Shown piece by piece: positions 12,745 to 22,717 of a DNA stretch of 64,000 nt. Below the pieces are notes generated by a model. That model had not been told where the DNA came from and did not search any database. It saw nothing but the letters and a program-made list of their open reading frames with translations. The translations under genes and the position numbers were made by a program. Each line of letters opens with the position of its first letter. The stretch's first letter is position 1. This DNA comes from Fonsecaea monophora (lineage: Eukaryota > Ascomycota > Eurotiomycetes > Chaetothyriales > Herpotrichiellaceae): contig NW_019174033.1 in NCBI RefSeq assembly GCF_001642475.1, forward strand, positions 1-64,000, in the 5' to 3' direction.

Positions 12745-13927
12745 TCACTCCGGATCCGCTACTTTCAAGATCGCCTTTCCTACCGCCCTGTTACTCTCGA
12801 GCATATCAACAAAGGCCTGTGCGGCATTTTCGATCCCTTCGGTGATATGTTCTATGCTTCGCAGCTTGCCCTCGCTCAGCCACTACAAAAAGCACATGTC
12901 AGGTTTCTGTCAATGTCCTCAATTTATTCGGGGCAACCACTCGGCTTCTTACCTGGAGCATCTTCTCGTCCCTTTGCTGCCGCCACTTGGGCCCGAACCG
13001 TGGATCTGTGACGACAAAGCCTTCCATCCTAAGTCGCTTCGCGATGACGTTCATAAGGCCCTTCACACCATGCTGCTCGGCAAGAGGTTTGTTATACTGA
13101 GAGATCATGCCACATTCAACTAGAAAACGACAATTAGTCGGAAAAGGGCCAGTAGGACAATGGCGATACCCACTGATTCTCCCAAAATTGTTCATGGCGC
13201 CAAGAGCTGCTTCTAGCTGCTCGCCTCCGACATTGTCGTAGTAAATGTCGATGCCCTGGGGTGCCAGCCTTCGCAGAGCATCGGCCGTACTCTCCTTCTT
13301 GTAATTGAAGCCGTCATCGAAGCCTACCTCCTTGATCAGACTTAGCTTTGCATCGTCGCCGACACTACCAATAACAGCCAAGCCCTCTATCTTTGCAATC
13401 TGACCGACGAACAAACCGACAGCGCCAGCAGCGGAGGAGACGAAGATGGTCTCCCCCCGTTTCGGGGCCCCGAGCTCATAGAGACTCGAGTACGCCGTGA
13501 GACCGGTCGAGCCTAGTAGACTGAGCCAGTTGGATAGTGGCGCGTTGGGAATCGGGTGAGCTTTGCGGACAAGGTCGCGCGAGAGGAGTTCCTCGGTAAT
13601 GACACTATACTCGGCAACTGGGAATTGACCGTATACGATGTCTCCCTTGACGTACTTGTCGTTGTTGGATTTGATGACCTGGATCAGCGCGTAGGCAATC
13701 ATGGGCTCTCCAATGGTGTACGCAGCAGAATATGATGTCGTCTCTGCAGGGCGCATCCGCCCTCTCATGTAAGGGTCGAGGCTGACATAGAGTGTCTTGC
13801 CGGTTACCCCTCCCCGAGGCGGATCGGTTGTGAGATCGAATTCCCGATCCTCAATACCCAGGTGCACATTTGGAATCGGTGCATGGGTTGGCACACTTCT
13901 GAAGATCAAGCTCTTGTTTTGAACCAT
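12745..13927 (-). CDS. Zinc-less medium-chain dehydrogenase/reductase (PTGR / LTB4 12-hydroxydehydrogenase-like NADP oxidoreductase)
   Basis: Three exons on the minus strand, 13927-13174, 13119-12953 and 12882-12745, give 352 aa. Introns are 54 and 70 bases. The second exon restores RIIECGMISQYN and the third restores WLSEGKLRS...NRAVGKAILKV, both characteristic of the family. The N-terminus has LYVSLDPYMRGRM. The nucleotide-binding motif is SSAAGAVGLFVGQIAK. There is no zinc-ligand cysteine set. Members reduce the double bond of alpha,beta-unsaturated ketones and aldehydes with NADPH, in the cytosol. It could be a housekeeping detoxifier. Its place about 2.5 kb from the catabolic cluster does not prove membership. 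Confidence 0.9.
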
Positions 13928-14238
13928 AATGGGAGACTGTCGTAGTTGCGTTTTGAGCGAGGTTCACAATATTCTCGAGGCGGATAAGTCTGGGGAATCC
14001 TGGGGTGCTAGTCTAGTGAAGCGACCGGCTACGCGAATTGAAATCCGCCCGTCATCTTATTGGTAAGCGAAAATGTTCCAGCGATTTGGCCAGCATCGTT
14101 CAGTAATCGAGAAACAATTCATGGGAAACTTGGAGAGGGAGATATTTGCATCGTCGAGAACGCTTAGCGGCAGTAATAGAAATCGCGTTTGTTGTTTGGC
14201 CTACTCGTATTGAGCCCATTCACATGAAGTCATAAAAT
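13928..14238. other. Short intergenic stretch, promoter of the reductase
   Basis: 311 bases upstream of the reductase and downstream of the nuclease-like gene. No open frame, RNA gene or repeat was recognised. Confidence 0.4.
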
Positions 14239-15468
14239 CTAGTCATTCAAGCCCCCTCGTCCGATGAAGTCTCGGAACCAAGGCAGGTAATGGGTGTAGC
14301 CCCAGTCCATAATCGTTACTATCATGCCTAGTACCGGTCGCAGGGACTTCGGTTCATCCCTGTCGACGAAGAAGGTCTTTTGATTGAGGAAGTAGATCCT
14401 GTTCTCTGTCGAGTCCATAACCGCAACGGACAGATGCACTTTGTCTTTTTCCCAAATCCACAGAGGCTGCGGTGCCAGTTTCGGTGTGATTGTTTCATTG
14501 CGTCTTGCTTGTCTATACATCCTCTCCTGCTTCCGAAAGCCGGCAGCACACCAAACCTTAAGCTGAGATTCTGCGGTGGCTGGGTCCGACTCTGCCTTGA
14601 TCTCGACGTGACAGAAGAGGGCCCGGTCGTTGAGCATCCAGTGATCACTTTGCGACACGGTATAGTGCTCAAGTGACTGTTGGATCTCAAGGAATGTATC
14701 GGTGTCTGCGACTTCCAGGCCCAGGGAATAATCTACCCGTTTCTTGTATGGGCCACTGAGAAGGGTGGTAGGGGTAACATCGATCGATTTGCTACAGAAT
14801 GTTAGCGATCAATTTAGCTAAACATGTTATACATACACATTGACAATATCAACGTATTCCCGCCAGTTTGACAACTTTCTGGCCAATTTTAATATTGGCA
14901 GTACCACCCAATCGCTCCACGAATCTTCATTGGCATTTCTGCGAAGACATCTTTTCAGTTCAGCATGAATATTTCTTAAGTCTTCCTCTTTCAGTGATTT
15001 TTGCCAGGCATCGTCGGTTTTAGCAATGGCTGTGAACAGGTTCTCGAGCAAAGGCACCTCAGTGGATCTTCCGGTAACCCTCCACCTTGCGACCTCGTCA
15101 ACATCGAGAACTCGAAGAATGGGGCCCGAGAATTGTATGGCGAGCGTGCGACGACGTTTCGAAGGGCTTGAGCTGCGAGAGCTTGTCGCTTGTGATGAAT
15201 GTGAGGACTGTGCAGTGAGATCGGGCGCAGCCTCCAGGTCAAGCCCACTGACGCTGCCAGTTAGTAGTGGGCTCTGCAAGCCACCTAGCCGCGTTCTCTT
15301 AGCTCGAGGAGTATCCTCATTCTCCATCTGTAGTGATTTTCGCTTCAGGCCAGAGGTGCCGCAAGACGCAGGCTGAAGAGACGCAGGCTCGTGGACCATC
15401 TCGGATTTCGATGATTGGTTGACATTATTGAGCCACTCAGTGATTCGTTGTGATGATGAGACTGACAT
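14239..15468 (-). CDS. PD-(D/E)XK nuclease-like domain protein
   Basis: Two exons on the minus strand, 15468-14837 and 14791-14239 (45-base intron), give 394 aa. The N-terminal 100 residues are low-complexity, rich in Ser, Lys and Arg, with basic patches (KRKS, KRTR, SKRRRT) that could serve as nuclear signals. The C-terminal half holds the nuclease-like core: VDYSLGL with Asp231, then HVEIKAES with Glu274 and Lys276, giving the D...ExK triad, followed by LKVWCAAGF. Fungi carry many single-copy and repeat-associated members of this family of unknown function. Whether this one cuts DNA is not shown by the sequence. The repeat-like DNA upstream (15.6-15.8 kb) suits a mobile or repeat-rich setting. 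Confidence 0.75.
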
Positions 15469-16083
15469 AGCAATACCTCTTGTCGTCCTGCAATGAAAGA
15501 TCACCCCTCATTAGCATGGGTGTATCTCATCTCCGACGAGCTGTTTATGACTCCTGCTGCGACAAGTGTTTGCACTGTGGTTTTGTGACCAGCTGCATCA
15601 CCTAGGTAACGGCTCCGCGGGACAGACCCCACCACGTGCCGACGGAGGCTTATGTAATTACTAGCCACGCACTAGCCACCCACCGGCTACAGCACCCGCC
15701 TAGTGACAAACCTATTTCAACACGTGACACTCTTAGCTGGCTAGCGTCTTCGCAGCTTTATAGTGTATGTGTCAGCAGTTCCCGACACTGAAGCGTGCGA
15801 GAAGAAACTCCGCTAGGAGTGGAATGAGAGTATCGAAACAAGTCCACGGATCAAGCTCCTTGGGCTCGTTCGCATAGATAACGGTCTGTAGAAAGAGATA
15901 AAAGGGGCAGGTGAGATTTTCACCGACAATAGTACGTCCATAGACTCCCATATGCCCACTGGTGCCCGACAAATTCTTCTCCTCTTGTGAGAACTGCAAG
16001 AGCTTAGAGTATTGAATGGGTCGAGAAGACCTTCTAGGAAATAGCACCAGACACTACGTACCATCAATGGCATGCCTCTACCT
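15469..16083. other. Intergenic stretch with repeat-like sequence
   Basis: No gene is supported. Between about 15590 and 15760 the words CTAGCCAC, CCACGTG and CACGTGAC recur in a short space, which looks like a fragment of an old element rather than a promoter. No terminal repeats or target duplications could be fixed by eye. Confidence 0.4.
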
Positions 16084-16677
16084 TCAGCCTCGAGCATCCT
16101 CAGGTACCTTGGCATCGAACCCGTTGAGGATCACGCTGACATAGCTATAAAATCCCGTATAATGGATGACGGCTGCTGCGCCGTCCTTGCCCAACACCTG
16201 CACCGCCTTGTCGTAAATCGTTTGGTCGAGAGGCCCCGGCTTGCCCAGAGCGGTCGCCAGCTCGAAAACGGTTTTCCCTTCATCTGTCAACGTGCCGGGA
16301 CATCTGCCTGTGTTGATCTCTTGTAATTCGGCCTCGGTGATCCCGGCCCGTTGAGTGGCGATGATATGGTGCGCGTAATTTTCATAGGCGGCCTGCGTGC
16401 GCGACCCCACCACCGCAATCGCAACTTCGCGGCCATACAGAGACAGGCCGGGGATCGTCTGCAGGGCTCTAACGATGGCCTGGAACGGCCGCGCCACTTC
16501 AGGATGATGGAGCAGGATTCCGTATGGTCCAATCAGGGTGCCGTCGTCGAGAATCAGCCGCGGCGACCGCGACGGGGAGTGGTAACGCGCTTGGATGGAT
16601 TGGGTGAAGTCGTCGTGCAGTGATCTTTGATCCTCGGTGAGGTCCGAGGTTGGAATCAGGCCCAAGCGGTTCGACAT
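16084..16677 (-). CDS. Carboxymuconolactone-decarboxylase-like (AhpD-fold) protein
   Basis: A single exon of 197 aa starting MSNRLGLIP. A longer frame continues upstream but has no family similarity and crosses into the promoter of the neighbour, so the internal ATG was chosen. PEVARPFQAIVRALQTIPGL, GREVAIAVVGSRTQAAYENYAHH and AGITEAELQEINTG match the helical CMD domain, with the family histidine pattern. There is no CxxC pair, so a peroxiredoxin-reductase role is unlikely. Fungal members act in aromatic-acid breakdown or as decarboxylase/cyclase-like helpers in aromatic polyketide pathways. It is head-to-head with the alpha/beta-barrel gene at 17236, and the shared promoter has a TCCGA...TCGGA palindrome. 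Confidence 0.82.
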   Translation of the reverse strand: MSNRLGLIPTSDLTEDQRSLHDDFTQSIQARYHSPSRSPRLILDDGTLIGPYGILLHHPEVARPFQAIVRALQTIPGLSLYGREVAIAVVGSRTQAAYENYAHHIIATQRAGITEAELQEINTGRCPGTLTDEGKTVFELATALGKPGPLDQTIYDKAVQVLGKDGAAAVIHYTGFYSYVSVILNGFDAKVPEDARG

Positions 16678-17235
16678 GGTGGTTTCAACAAGCGGGGGAC
16701 GATTCTGAGCCAAACGTCGCCGAGAAAAGAGGTAGAGGCGCAGGAGATTAGCGATGATGACGGCTTTATCATACAACTCAAGTTCTTGAAAGAGGGTAAG
16801 AGTAAGCTTCGTAACATAGCGCGAGGAGGCCAATGACTTCAGCCGCACGGCGAATGAACGTCGGTTAATCCTCGCTTCGACTGTCTCATGATGTAGCGGA
16901 TGGGATGGGGCCCCAGAGAAAGCATCGAGGAGGCTATGGAGTGCTAAGGAGCCAGCACCAAAGATTGGGGTTGGGTTTGCTTGGTGCCGGTTAGCGAGGC
17001 TGCGCGGGCGCCGAGCTCCATGAGGTTGAAATCCCGGGCCTCCGATTGGGTGGTCGGACGTCGACATCCTCGGGGCTGCACAAATTGTGTCTTTCCGATT
17101 CCACCGTGACCAACACACCACGACAGCCGAGGATAAGGGGAAATTGATATAATTGGGCTCAATACACGATGTGACACCCGGCTGAGGAAGCTTCAGAACG
17201 AGAATCGCCAACGCGACCCTGACAGATACGACAAG
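16678..17235. promoter_or_regulatory. Divergent promoter of the CMD and alpha/beta-barrel genes
   Basis: 558 bases between two genes transcribed away from each other. It contains the everted repeat at 17041-17058. No other gene is seen. Confidence 0.6.
17041..17058. promoter_or_regulatory. Everted repeat TCCGA-N8-TCGGA (candidate Zn2Cys6 site)
   Basis: Perfect 5-base arms give CCG-N10-CGG. The left half, CTCCGATTGG, recurs exactly in the P450/ligase promoter at 38147. The same word read in reverse contains a CCAAT box. TCCG-N10-CGGA also resembles the FacB/Cat8 type of site. Confidence 0.45.
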
Positions 17236-18054
17236 ATGGCTCCCGTGACGGAAGTGGCTTTCCTCCCCCTTCGGCCAGGGGTCGACATCAACGACACCTC
17301 CACGTCTGAAGGCAAAGTCATGGCAAACATGGTCGAGGTCGGCAAGCACGCGCCCGGTGTCCAGAAGAACTATTGGGGCATAGAGGAGGAGAATCCGGCG
17401 CACGTTCACTTAATGCTAGGTAAGTAATTTAAGCACCCGGGCCCCAGGCCTGCCTGTCGACAACATACTTGCGTTGCGTTGCGAATTCACTGCCTCCCTA
17501 CCCTATCGATATCCTTCCCAGATTGGCTGAACTGACGATTGGATTGCCGGTGGTGGTGGTGGTGATGGTGATTAGATTGGGACTCTCTCGAAGCCCACAA
17601 AGCCTACCAAGCGCGCCCAGAGTACCCTGAGTTCCTGGCGGCCGCGCGGTCGATGGTGAACCCTGAGTCCACGTCGGAGGCGTTCCACGTATCGTTTACT
17701 CCCCATCCACCGACCCCGGCTCTGCAGGCACCCGTCACAGAGATCGTTCGCGCCTATTACCCCGTCGACCAGGTGAGCACGGAGGGCGTGGCATTCGAGG
17801 CCGACCTACTCAGATTATTGGGCGCCCTGCGCGCACACGGCGTGCCCGGCTTCTCGGGCGAAATCTCCTCGGGCTGGTCGCTCGAAGAGGTCGATTACGA
17901 GAGTACCCCGAGTAAGGTCTTCGTGGCGTATATTGGCTGGGACAGTGTGCAAGCGCACGTCGATGCGACCAAGTCGGAGATCTACCAGGCAAACCGGTTG
18001 AGTCGGTTGCCCAAGGCTATAAAGGTCGCGCACGTCAAGGTCAAGTCGCCATAG
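17236..18054 (+). CDS. Double dimeric alpha/beta-barrel (ABM/EthD-like) protein
   Basis: Two exons, 17236-17419 and 17576-18054, with a 156-base intron that contains a GGT/GAT microsatellite, give 220 aa. Splicing joins HLML to DWDSLEAHKAYQARPEYPEFL, a typical end strand and helix of a ferredoxin-like alpha/beta barrel. The second half (IVRAYYPV...KVFVAYIGWDSVQAHVDATKS...) repeats the pattern, so the protein is a tandem of two such domains. Small proteins of this fold act as monooxygenases, cyclases or decarboxylases on aromatic compounds, or bind stress metabolites. No catalytic residue can be named. It is head-to-head with the CMD-like gene, which suggests a common pathway. Confidence 0.78.
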
Positions 18055-18326
18055 TGTACTGGACCGAAACGGACCGTAATGTGGGTATGTCTGCGTGTGT
18101 CTGCGTGTGTCTGCAAATTTTGGGTGTAGCATAGAGAAACTATATACTCTTTCTATGTCCATGAATACAAACCCAGACCAGTCTCTCTCTTTCTGTGTAT
18201 CAGACAGACCTTGATCTCTTATGCGAATTCCCGATTATCCTGGATTCGGCGCTACTACTGCTTCAACTTTGCTCAACTGTTACCCCTGTATCTCTAACCC
18301 TGTCATCTCAAATGCTACTACACCAA

Positions 18327-20533
18327 CTACCGCTGGAACTCCCCCATATTCTCATACTCGTAGTTGGTGCTCTGGGTGGACAACGTGCCAATGCTCGAAA
18401 ACGTCTTCGGTGCCATTGCAACATGTACACCGTTTGATCCGTCGTCACCAGTCCCAGCCTTAGTCTTGGGCTCGACATGGCCAGTGATCGTCCGTAGGAT
18501 CTTGGTGGCATCCTCCTGACTGGGAGTCGTGTCCCCTCTCCACGCCACGTGTCCATCTGGTCTTACAAGGACGAAATCCCGCTCCCACAGCACCCTGGCA
18601 TGGTCTTCTCCTTGGAGCTGCACACGTTTCAACGGTAATCCGATGGCGGCGGCTGCGTCAACAAAGGCGTTGCCTGTGTTTTGTTCGCCAGACGGGGATG
18701 AAGAGGGGCTTGAAAAGTCGACCAGAGTGAACCACGTGCCGTAGAGGTCGTATATCGGTGTAGTGCCGTCCTTGAGGAACACGTGAGGAGCACGACTACC
18801 CGGATATGTGTTCGGAATGTACCTCGAGGGAACCCACTCCGGCAGCGGCTCTCGTGCGTCGACGATCAGAATCCCTGATTTGTAAACCTGGCCCATTTCG
18901 ATGCCGAGGTCCTTATTCTCCCCGTCGTGCTCTTGATAGTGCTGATGAACAGCGTCGCGCACGGCTCGATTCGATTCTGCGTCCAGCCCAGACAGACACC
19001 CGCGTGCTCCCAGCAGCTCAGCAGCTTTACCATGCACCGCATTGTGGACTCCAGAGCGCTCAATCGAAGTCAGGGCAATTGGTCGACGCTCTTCCTCGTA
19101 TGAGGATAGCAGCGCTGGCCCGCCCCACTGTTTGATTGTCGCTGCCAACTTCCAGCCCAGGTCGAGGGCGTCTCCCAGTCCCATGTTCATGCCGTAGCCC
19201 CCGGTCGGAATGTTCTGATGAGCCGCGTCGCCAGCCAGGAAGATCCGTCCCTTGGGGCTTCTAAATGAGCGAGCAATTGCAATGCTCGGTCTGTAGGTCG
19301 ACCTGACTAGGACCTCATCGATGGTGATGGGATACGGCGCGTTCCATCCGCCAAGGACCTGGTACACGGCGTCATGCGAATCAATCGTCTCGTGGTCCTG
19401 TCCGATGGGGATGTGAAGGTGGGTTGTCCACGTGTCTTTCTCGTCTTGCGCGATGATGGCCCCACGAAAGCGACCCTCGTCGAGGAAAAAGATGTGCCAG
19501 AACAGACCCTGGCGATGGAGCCGGGTCAGATCACGAGACTTGAAATGGATCAAAAGGGTGTACGTCGGCCTGTCAGTAATAGCAGTCAGCAAATGAGAGA
19601 CAATCAACAATCGATGAATGGATGAACCTGGGGAGAGGATTTGGGAGAAGGGGGGGTGGGGGGGACGAGAGCATACACTGGTCCGCCATCTAGGGGGATT
19701 TGAAGACCACGTCGAATTCTGCTGGATGCACCATCGCACGCTGCCACAAACTTGGATGAGATATACGATGTCCGGCCTTCTGCGAGGTTGGTTGCAGTGG
19801 TCACGACACCGTCATCGCTCTCCTCGGTCGCCTCCACCTTCCAGCCAAACCTCATTTCGATTAACGGATCCTTGTCGCACACACCCTTGAGCCAAGCTTC
19901 AAACACTGCTTGAGAAAGGCGTTGGTAGGGTTCCAATGGCAGACTGCCGTCGTTCGAGGCGGCAATGATCTTGCGATACTCGTTGACGCTGGGATGAGGC
20001 CATTCGGAGATCGGTTCTGGCTCGTGCAACGATTTGGATATCTTGACGCTGCTTGGGAACTCGGGCGGTACACCTTGTGAAAACTCAAGTTTAGTGAGAA
20101 ACGCCTTAATGGGTGTTTCGAGTTGGAAGTTGCCAGTTTTCGCACCTTGTTTGCGCAGTTGGTTTGCGAGCCCGATTTTGCGAAACAGTTCCATCGATCT
20201 CGCGTTGGTCAAATCCATTTTCGGCCATCTTGAGTAGCATTTTATTTTAGCAAAAGAAGTAGAAGCACAAAGATCATGCATGGGACTATTGCCGGCTCAC
20301 CTTGTGGTCGTTGCGTTGCGTTCCAGGACGAGGGATTTTATGCCATAGAAGCTCAGTACTTTCGCCAACACCAATCCCACGGGTCCGCCTCCAGCGATAA
20401 GGACACGGTCATCCTCGAGCGCTTCCGTACGTGCTTCAAGTTGATTGCCATTCACGTGCCCGTTCTGATAAGGTTCTGCTGCATGGTCTTGGGAATCAGA
20501 GGCATCGATGCCAGTGGCAGACGAGATCGCCAT
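18327..20533 (-). CDS. FAD-dependent aromatic monooxygenase (phenol hydroxylase / PHBH-type, MhpA-like)
   Basis: Three exons on the minus strand, 20533-20301, 20228-19677 and 19569-18327, give 675 aa. Introns are 72 and 107 bases. Splices rebuild TTRWPKMDLTNARSMEL and GGPVPTYTLLIHFKSRDL. The FAD Rossmann motif is VLIAGGGPVGLVLA (residues 44-57). The DG motif is CDGASSRIRR and the GD motif is GRIFLAGDAAHQNIPTGGYGMN. The C-terminal thioredoxin-like extension (DFVLVRPDGHVAWRGD) places it with phenol-2-monooxygenase/MhpA-like hydroxylases rather than with short salicylate hydroxylases. The reaction is NAD(P)H- and O2-dependent hydroxylation of a phenolic ring, often to a catechol. It is head-to-head with the SDR at 20881. 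Confidence 0.9.
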
Positions 20534-20880
20534 GATTTGCAGCTAGATCGCCCTTTCCCAATACCGGTGGACTGAGTACACCGACAAAAGGGAATAGATG
20601 TAAGATTGCTGCATATTCGTTCCATTAAATTTTTTTCGCCCGGTAAAAGATAAGGCTTCGACTTGAAGGGCGATCGCATCAATCTAGTCCGGTTCCAAGG
20701 GTGTTGCTACCGGGCCGAGACCCCTCGACTCCTGCGCCGCTCCAGACAGCACATGCCTCCCGAGAGGGGGGGCCAATATAGAATCCGCGGGCCCCTGTGT
20801 TTTGTGGTATGATAATAGAATATGATCACTAGAACACAAGAGGGACTCTTACGGTCGTTATACCTGCAAACTTCTGTGAA
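20534..20880. promoter_or_regulatory. Divergent promoter of FAD monooxygenase and SDR
   Basis: 347 bases between divergently transcribed genes. It contains a forward CCAAT box near 20772 (GGCCAATATAG) and GC-rich CCG/CGG words near 20710 and 20783, but no perfect TCCGA palindrome. Confidence 0.5.
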
Positions 20881-21992
20881 ATGTCTCTAATTCAATTTTC
20901 GGAGAATTTCCACTCTTTGCGAGATCAAACCGTCGTCATTACAGGTAGGAAGGACCATTCCTTGCGGGAGATATTCCATCTGACACATAAAATACCTACA
21001 CATATGAGCCTTTCGGCCATCTGCTAACGCAAAATTATAGGCGGAGCAAGTGGAATTGGAGAAGCCTTTGTTCGACTTGCCTGTGAGAACGGAGCACACG
21101 TCGTCTTTGGAGACCTACAAGACGAGCTGGGCGGCAAGGTAGCTCTGGAAACTGGGGCGACATTCGTCAAGACCGATGTTTCCAAATACAAGGAGCTGCT
21201 GCGATTGTTTGACGCAGCATACAAGAAGCATGGAGCGGTGGATCATGCCATTGCCAATGCGGGCATATATGAGCCCAAGGGCCTGTTCGACCCGTCAACA
21301 GATCTGCAGAGCCTCGACCAGGTTCGTTGGTTCGTCCTCGACGCGAACTCAAGCCTCTCTCTCTTCCCCCGTATTTGCTGGGCTCACAAACGGCACAGGA
21401 GCCACCGACTAGCATCGTGGACGTGAACTTGCGCGGTGTGTTATTCTTTGGCCACATCGCAGCAGTCTACCTGCGACAAGGCGATTCTGCGCATCGAAAC
21501 AAGTCATTGACCTTGGTTTCGTCGACGGCTGGAATCTTATGTCCAGCTGAAACGCCTTTGTACAACGTACGTTTGCCCGCCCAATACATACATACAAGGG
21601 ATTTTGTGTTGACCCCTTAAAATTAGACCACAAAGTCCGGTGTGTTGGGGCTGTCACGCAGCCTAGCGGGCTCTCTCGCGACTACACACGGGATCCGTGT
21701 CAATGGGATGTGTCCATCTGTCACCGCCACCCCTTTGTCCGCGCTGCACGTTCTCCCTGTCTTTGAGTCTCTTCAGCTCCCTGTCAACTCATCACACGAC
21801 GTGGCAAAGGTCCTGGCTGGATTGTGTATTGGTCAGGAGTGGAATGGTAAGATCCTGTACGTCGAAGGAGGGAAAGCCTGGGACATCGAGGAGGGACTGA
21901 CTCGCACGAGACCCGAATGGCTCGGCGCTTCTGTTCTCAAGACGCTCGACAAGATCACTGAGTACCGAGAGCAAGCTAGAGCTACAAAGTAA
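20881..21992 (+). CDS. Short-chain dehydrogenase/reductase (15-hydroxyprostaglandin-dehydrogenase-like)
   Basis: Four exons, 20881-20944, 21041-21321, 21399-21566 and 21627-21992, give 292 aa. The first splice rebuilds the cofactor motif TGGASGIG (residues 21-28). HAIANAG is the NAG motif and DVNLRG follows. The active-site motif Y170-N-T-T-K174 is split exactly at the third intron, and LTLVSSTAG carries the catalytic serine. FGDLQ with Asp after the second strand suggests NAD+ preference. Such enzymes oxidise secondary alcohols to ketones. The shared promoter with the FAD monooxygenase implies that it works on the same intermediates. Confidence 0.9.
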
Positions 21993-22717
21993 AAAGTAAA
22001 AATGGCAAGTTTTGTGTTTGTAACGGCCCCTGTTGGATTGGGACCATCACCTCATCAGTAGAATCCGGGAGCTTAGTGAGGGTTCGGCTAGTCACGAGTA
22101 GACATTCAGTTTACACCTGAAAGAACCAAGTGACAAAAAGTCTCCTACAGTGAATGACCTCCTCGAGCACCCTCGAATCAATCTGCAAAAAATGAAAAAA
22201 ACACAAAGAAGGGGGGGTCCTCAGCCACTCCGGCCCACAAGCTCCCGGAAGCCGGAGTGGCTGACCTCCGACTCTTCCGAGCCCTCCGAGCCCCGAGATC
22301 CTCTCCAGATTCACAGAAACATGCACGGGTCCAAGTCGGTTGAGACAACCGAATTCATTCGAGTGCGGGTCTCTGGCAACTGAACCGTGCAGGAAGGCAA
22401 GCAACAGCCTACCTAGTGCCCACGGGTACGTGCAGTTCCGAGTAGGAGTGGGTATATGTATATTGGCAAAGTCATCAAGTGGCAGTGGAAGGATGTTGGT
22501 CCTTAATTGACTGCAGACCAGACCACTGGAAATCTTCCGCAGCAAATATCGGACATTGACAACGCGGACCACGAGGCCAGAACGCAAGGATGATTCGCCT
22601 ATGCCCTCTCGAAATTTGAGGCTTATTCGACCATCCTAGATAGTCATATGACAACTATTACAAGATTGAACTTTCTGTGGGTGGAATATCGAACACCAGA
22701 ATTGAATGGTCTACCTA
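21993..22717. other. Intergenic stretch between convergent genes
   Basis: 725 bases between the SDR and the regulator, which are transcribed towards each other. The ACTCCGG.../CGGAGTGG words near 22227-22260 form an imperfect inverted pair. No gene is supported. Confidence 0.4.

Noticed and set aside
16678..17409. Long N-terminal extension of the CMD-like protein in an open frame
   Set aside because: The extra 240 residues show no family similarity, cross the divergent promoter and overlap the neighbouring gene's first exon; the internal ATG at 16677 gives the normal CMD length.
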